DNA from: Ophiocordyceps camponoti-saundersi (nom. inval.)
Taxonomy: Eukaryota; Ascomycota; Sordariomycetes; Hypocreales; Ophiocordycipitaceae
DNA length: 59,594 bases
Assembly (NCBI GenBank): GCA_003339415.1
Contig: PDHQ01000208.1
Coordinates: forward strand, 2,060-61,653
Reading direction: 5' to 3'
The notes under the pieces are model-generated. The model searched no databases, had not been told where the DNA came from, and saw nothing but the letters and a program-made list of their open reading frames with translations. The position numbers and the translations under genes were made by a program. This document shows, in pieces, positions 59,281 to 59,594 of this stretch (position 1 is the stretch's first letter; each line of letters opens with the position of its first letter).

Positions 59281-59318
59281 GTAGACAAACATGCCTACCT
59301 GATACTCTCTCTCATTCT

Positions 59319-59357
<39 letters not shown>

Positions 59358-59594
59358 TCTCTACTTCGTTCTATATCCGGATGCTTTGGGTGACTGTTGC
59401 ATAGGTACCTACTGTTTGCCTCGTCTCTAACCGATGGTCTCTCTACCCCCCTTCCCTCTCTCTATCGTTCTTCTTCTTCTTCTTCTTCTTCTTCTTCTTC
59501 TTCTTCTTCTTCTTCTTCTTCTTCTTCTTCTTCTTCTTCTTCTTCTTCTTCTTCTTCTTCTTCTTCTTCTTCTTCTTCTTCTTCTTCTTCTTCT
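59281..59594. other. Downstream of PPN1, microsatellite-rich window end
   Basis: Contains CT arrays (about 59310-59350) and the TTC array that ends the window. No gene is seen. Confidence 0.7.
59468..59594. repeat. TTC trinucleotide array running off the window
   Basis: At least 42 TTC triplets (127 bases) without interruption, reaching the last base. Its real length is unknown. GAA/TTC arrays of this length can form triplex DNA. Confidence 0.95.

Noticed and set aside
57934..59292. 452-codon open frame on the minus strand opposite PPN1
   Set aside because: It is antisense to the acidic and basic codon repeats of PPN1 and translates to Leu/Val/His runs; no start context, intron or domain supports it.

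Overview
This window is nuclear DNA of a filamentous ascomycete, most likely a sordariomycete and possibly Hypocreales. The evidence is many short introns (about 49-191 nt) with GT..AG ends and CTGAC/CTAAC-like branch sites, compact divergent promoters, fungal-type gene architectures (AUR1, RIB4, HSP30-type small heat-shock protein, RRM+YTH protein), and gene-poor intergenic DNA full of microsatellites and short dispersed motifs (GTACGGA, CCTAGGTAGG, CATACATAC). The species cannot be named from sequence alone.

I support 18 protein-coding genes; spliced models were built by hand and checked for reading phase. In order: AUR1 inositol phosphorylceramide synthase (+), a CaMK-type kinase (-), an MLH2-like MutL protein (-), RIB4 lumazine synthase (+), an uncharacterised low-complexity protein of 889 aa (-), a manganese-type CDF transporter (+), STT4 phosphatidylinositol 4-kinase (-), proteasome subunit PRE7/beta6 (+), an RRM+YTH m6A-reader-like protein (+), an HSP30-type small heat-shock protein (+), RAD51 (+), NUP120 (+), retromer VPS26 (-), ribosomal protein RPL9 (+), a cysteine-rich single-pass membrane protein (-), V-ATPase subunit H VMA13 (+), glycine cleavage T-protein GCV1 (+), and endopolyphosphatase PPN1 (+).

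Layout: 1-15.7 kb holds five genes. 15.7-20.5 kb is a purine-rich stretch without a recognisable gene. 20.5-30.3 kb is a dense block (CDF, STT4, PRE7). 30.3-36.1 kb is a second gene-free stretch containing a 10-N assembly gap inside long C-tracts. 36.1-55.3 kb is a dense housekeeping block. 55.3-59.6 kb holds PPN1 between a long AGG array and a TTC array that runs off the window end. Divergent pairs that may share promoters are MLH2/RIB4, STT4/PRE7, VPS26/RPL9 and membrane protein/VMA13.

The genes are mostly unlinked housekeeping functions (lipid signalling, DNA repair, proteostasis, trafficking, translation, vacuole acidification and polyphosphate turnover). I found no biosynthetic cluster, mobile element with coding capacity, or new multi-gene system. 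The most informative oddities are an exact 88-bp copy of the RPL9 upstream region abutting the assembly gap, stop-free introns whose length is a multiple of three in STT4 and NUP120, several AAG splice acceptors, a possible mitochondrial presequence on the small heat-shock protein, and a 23-bp tandem repeat in its leader.
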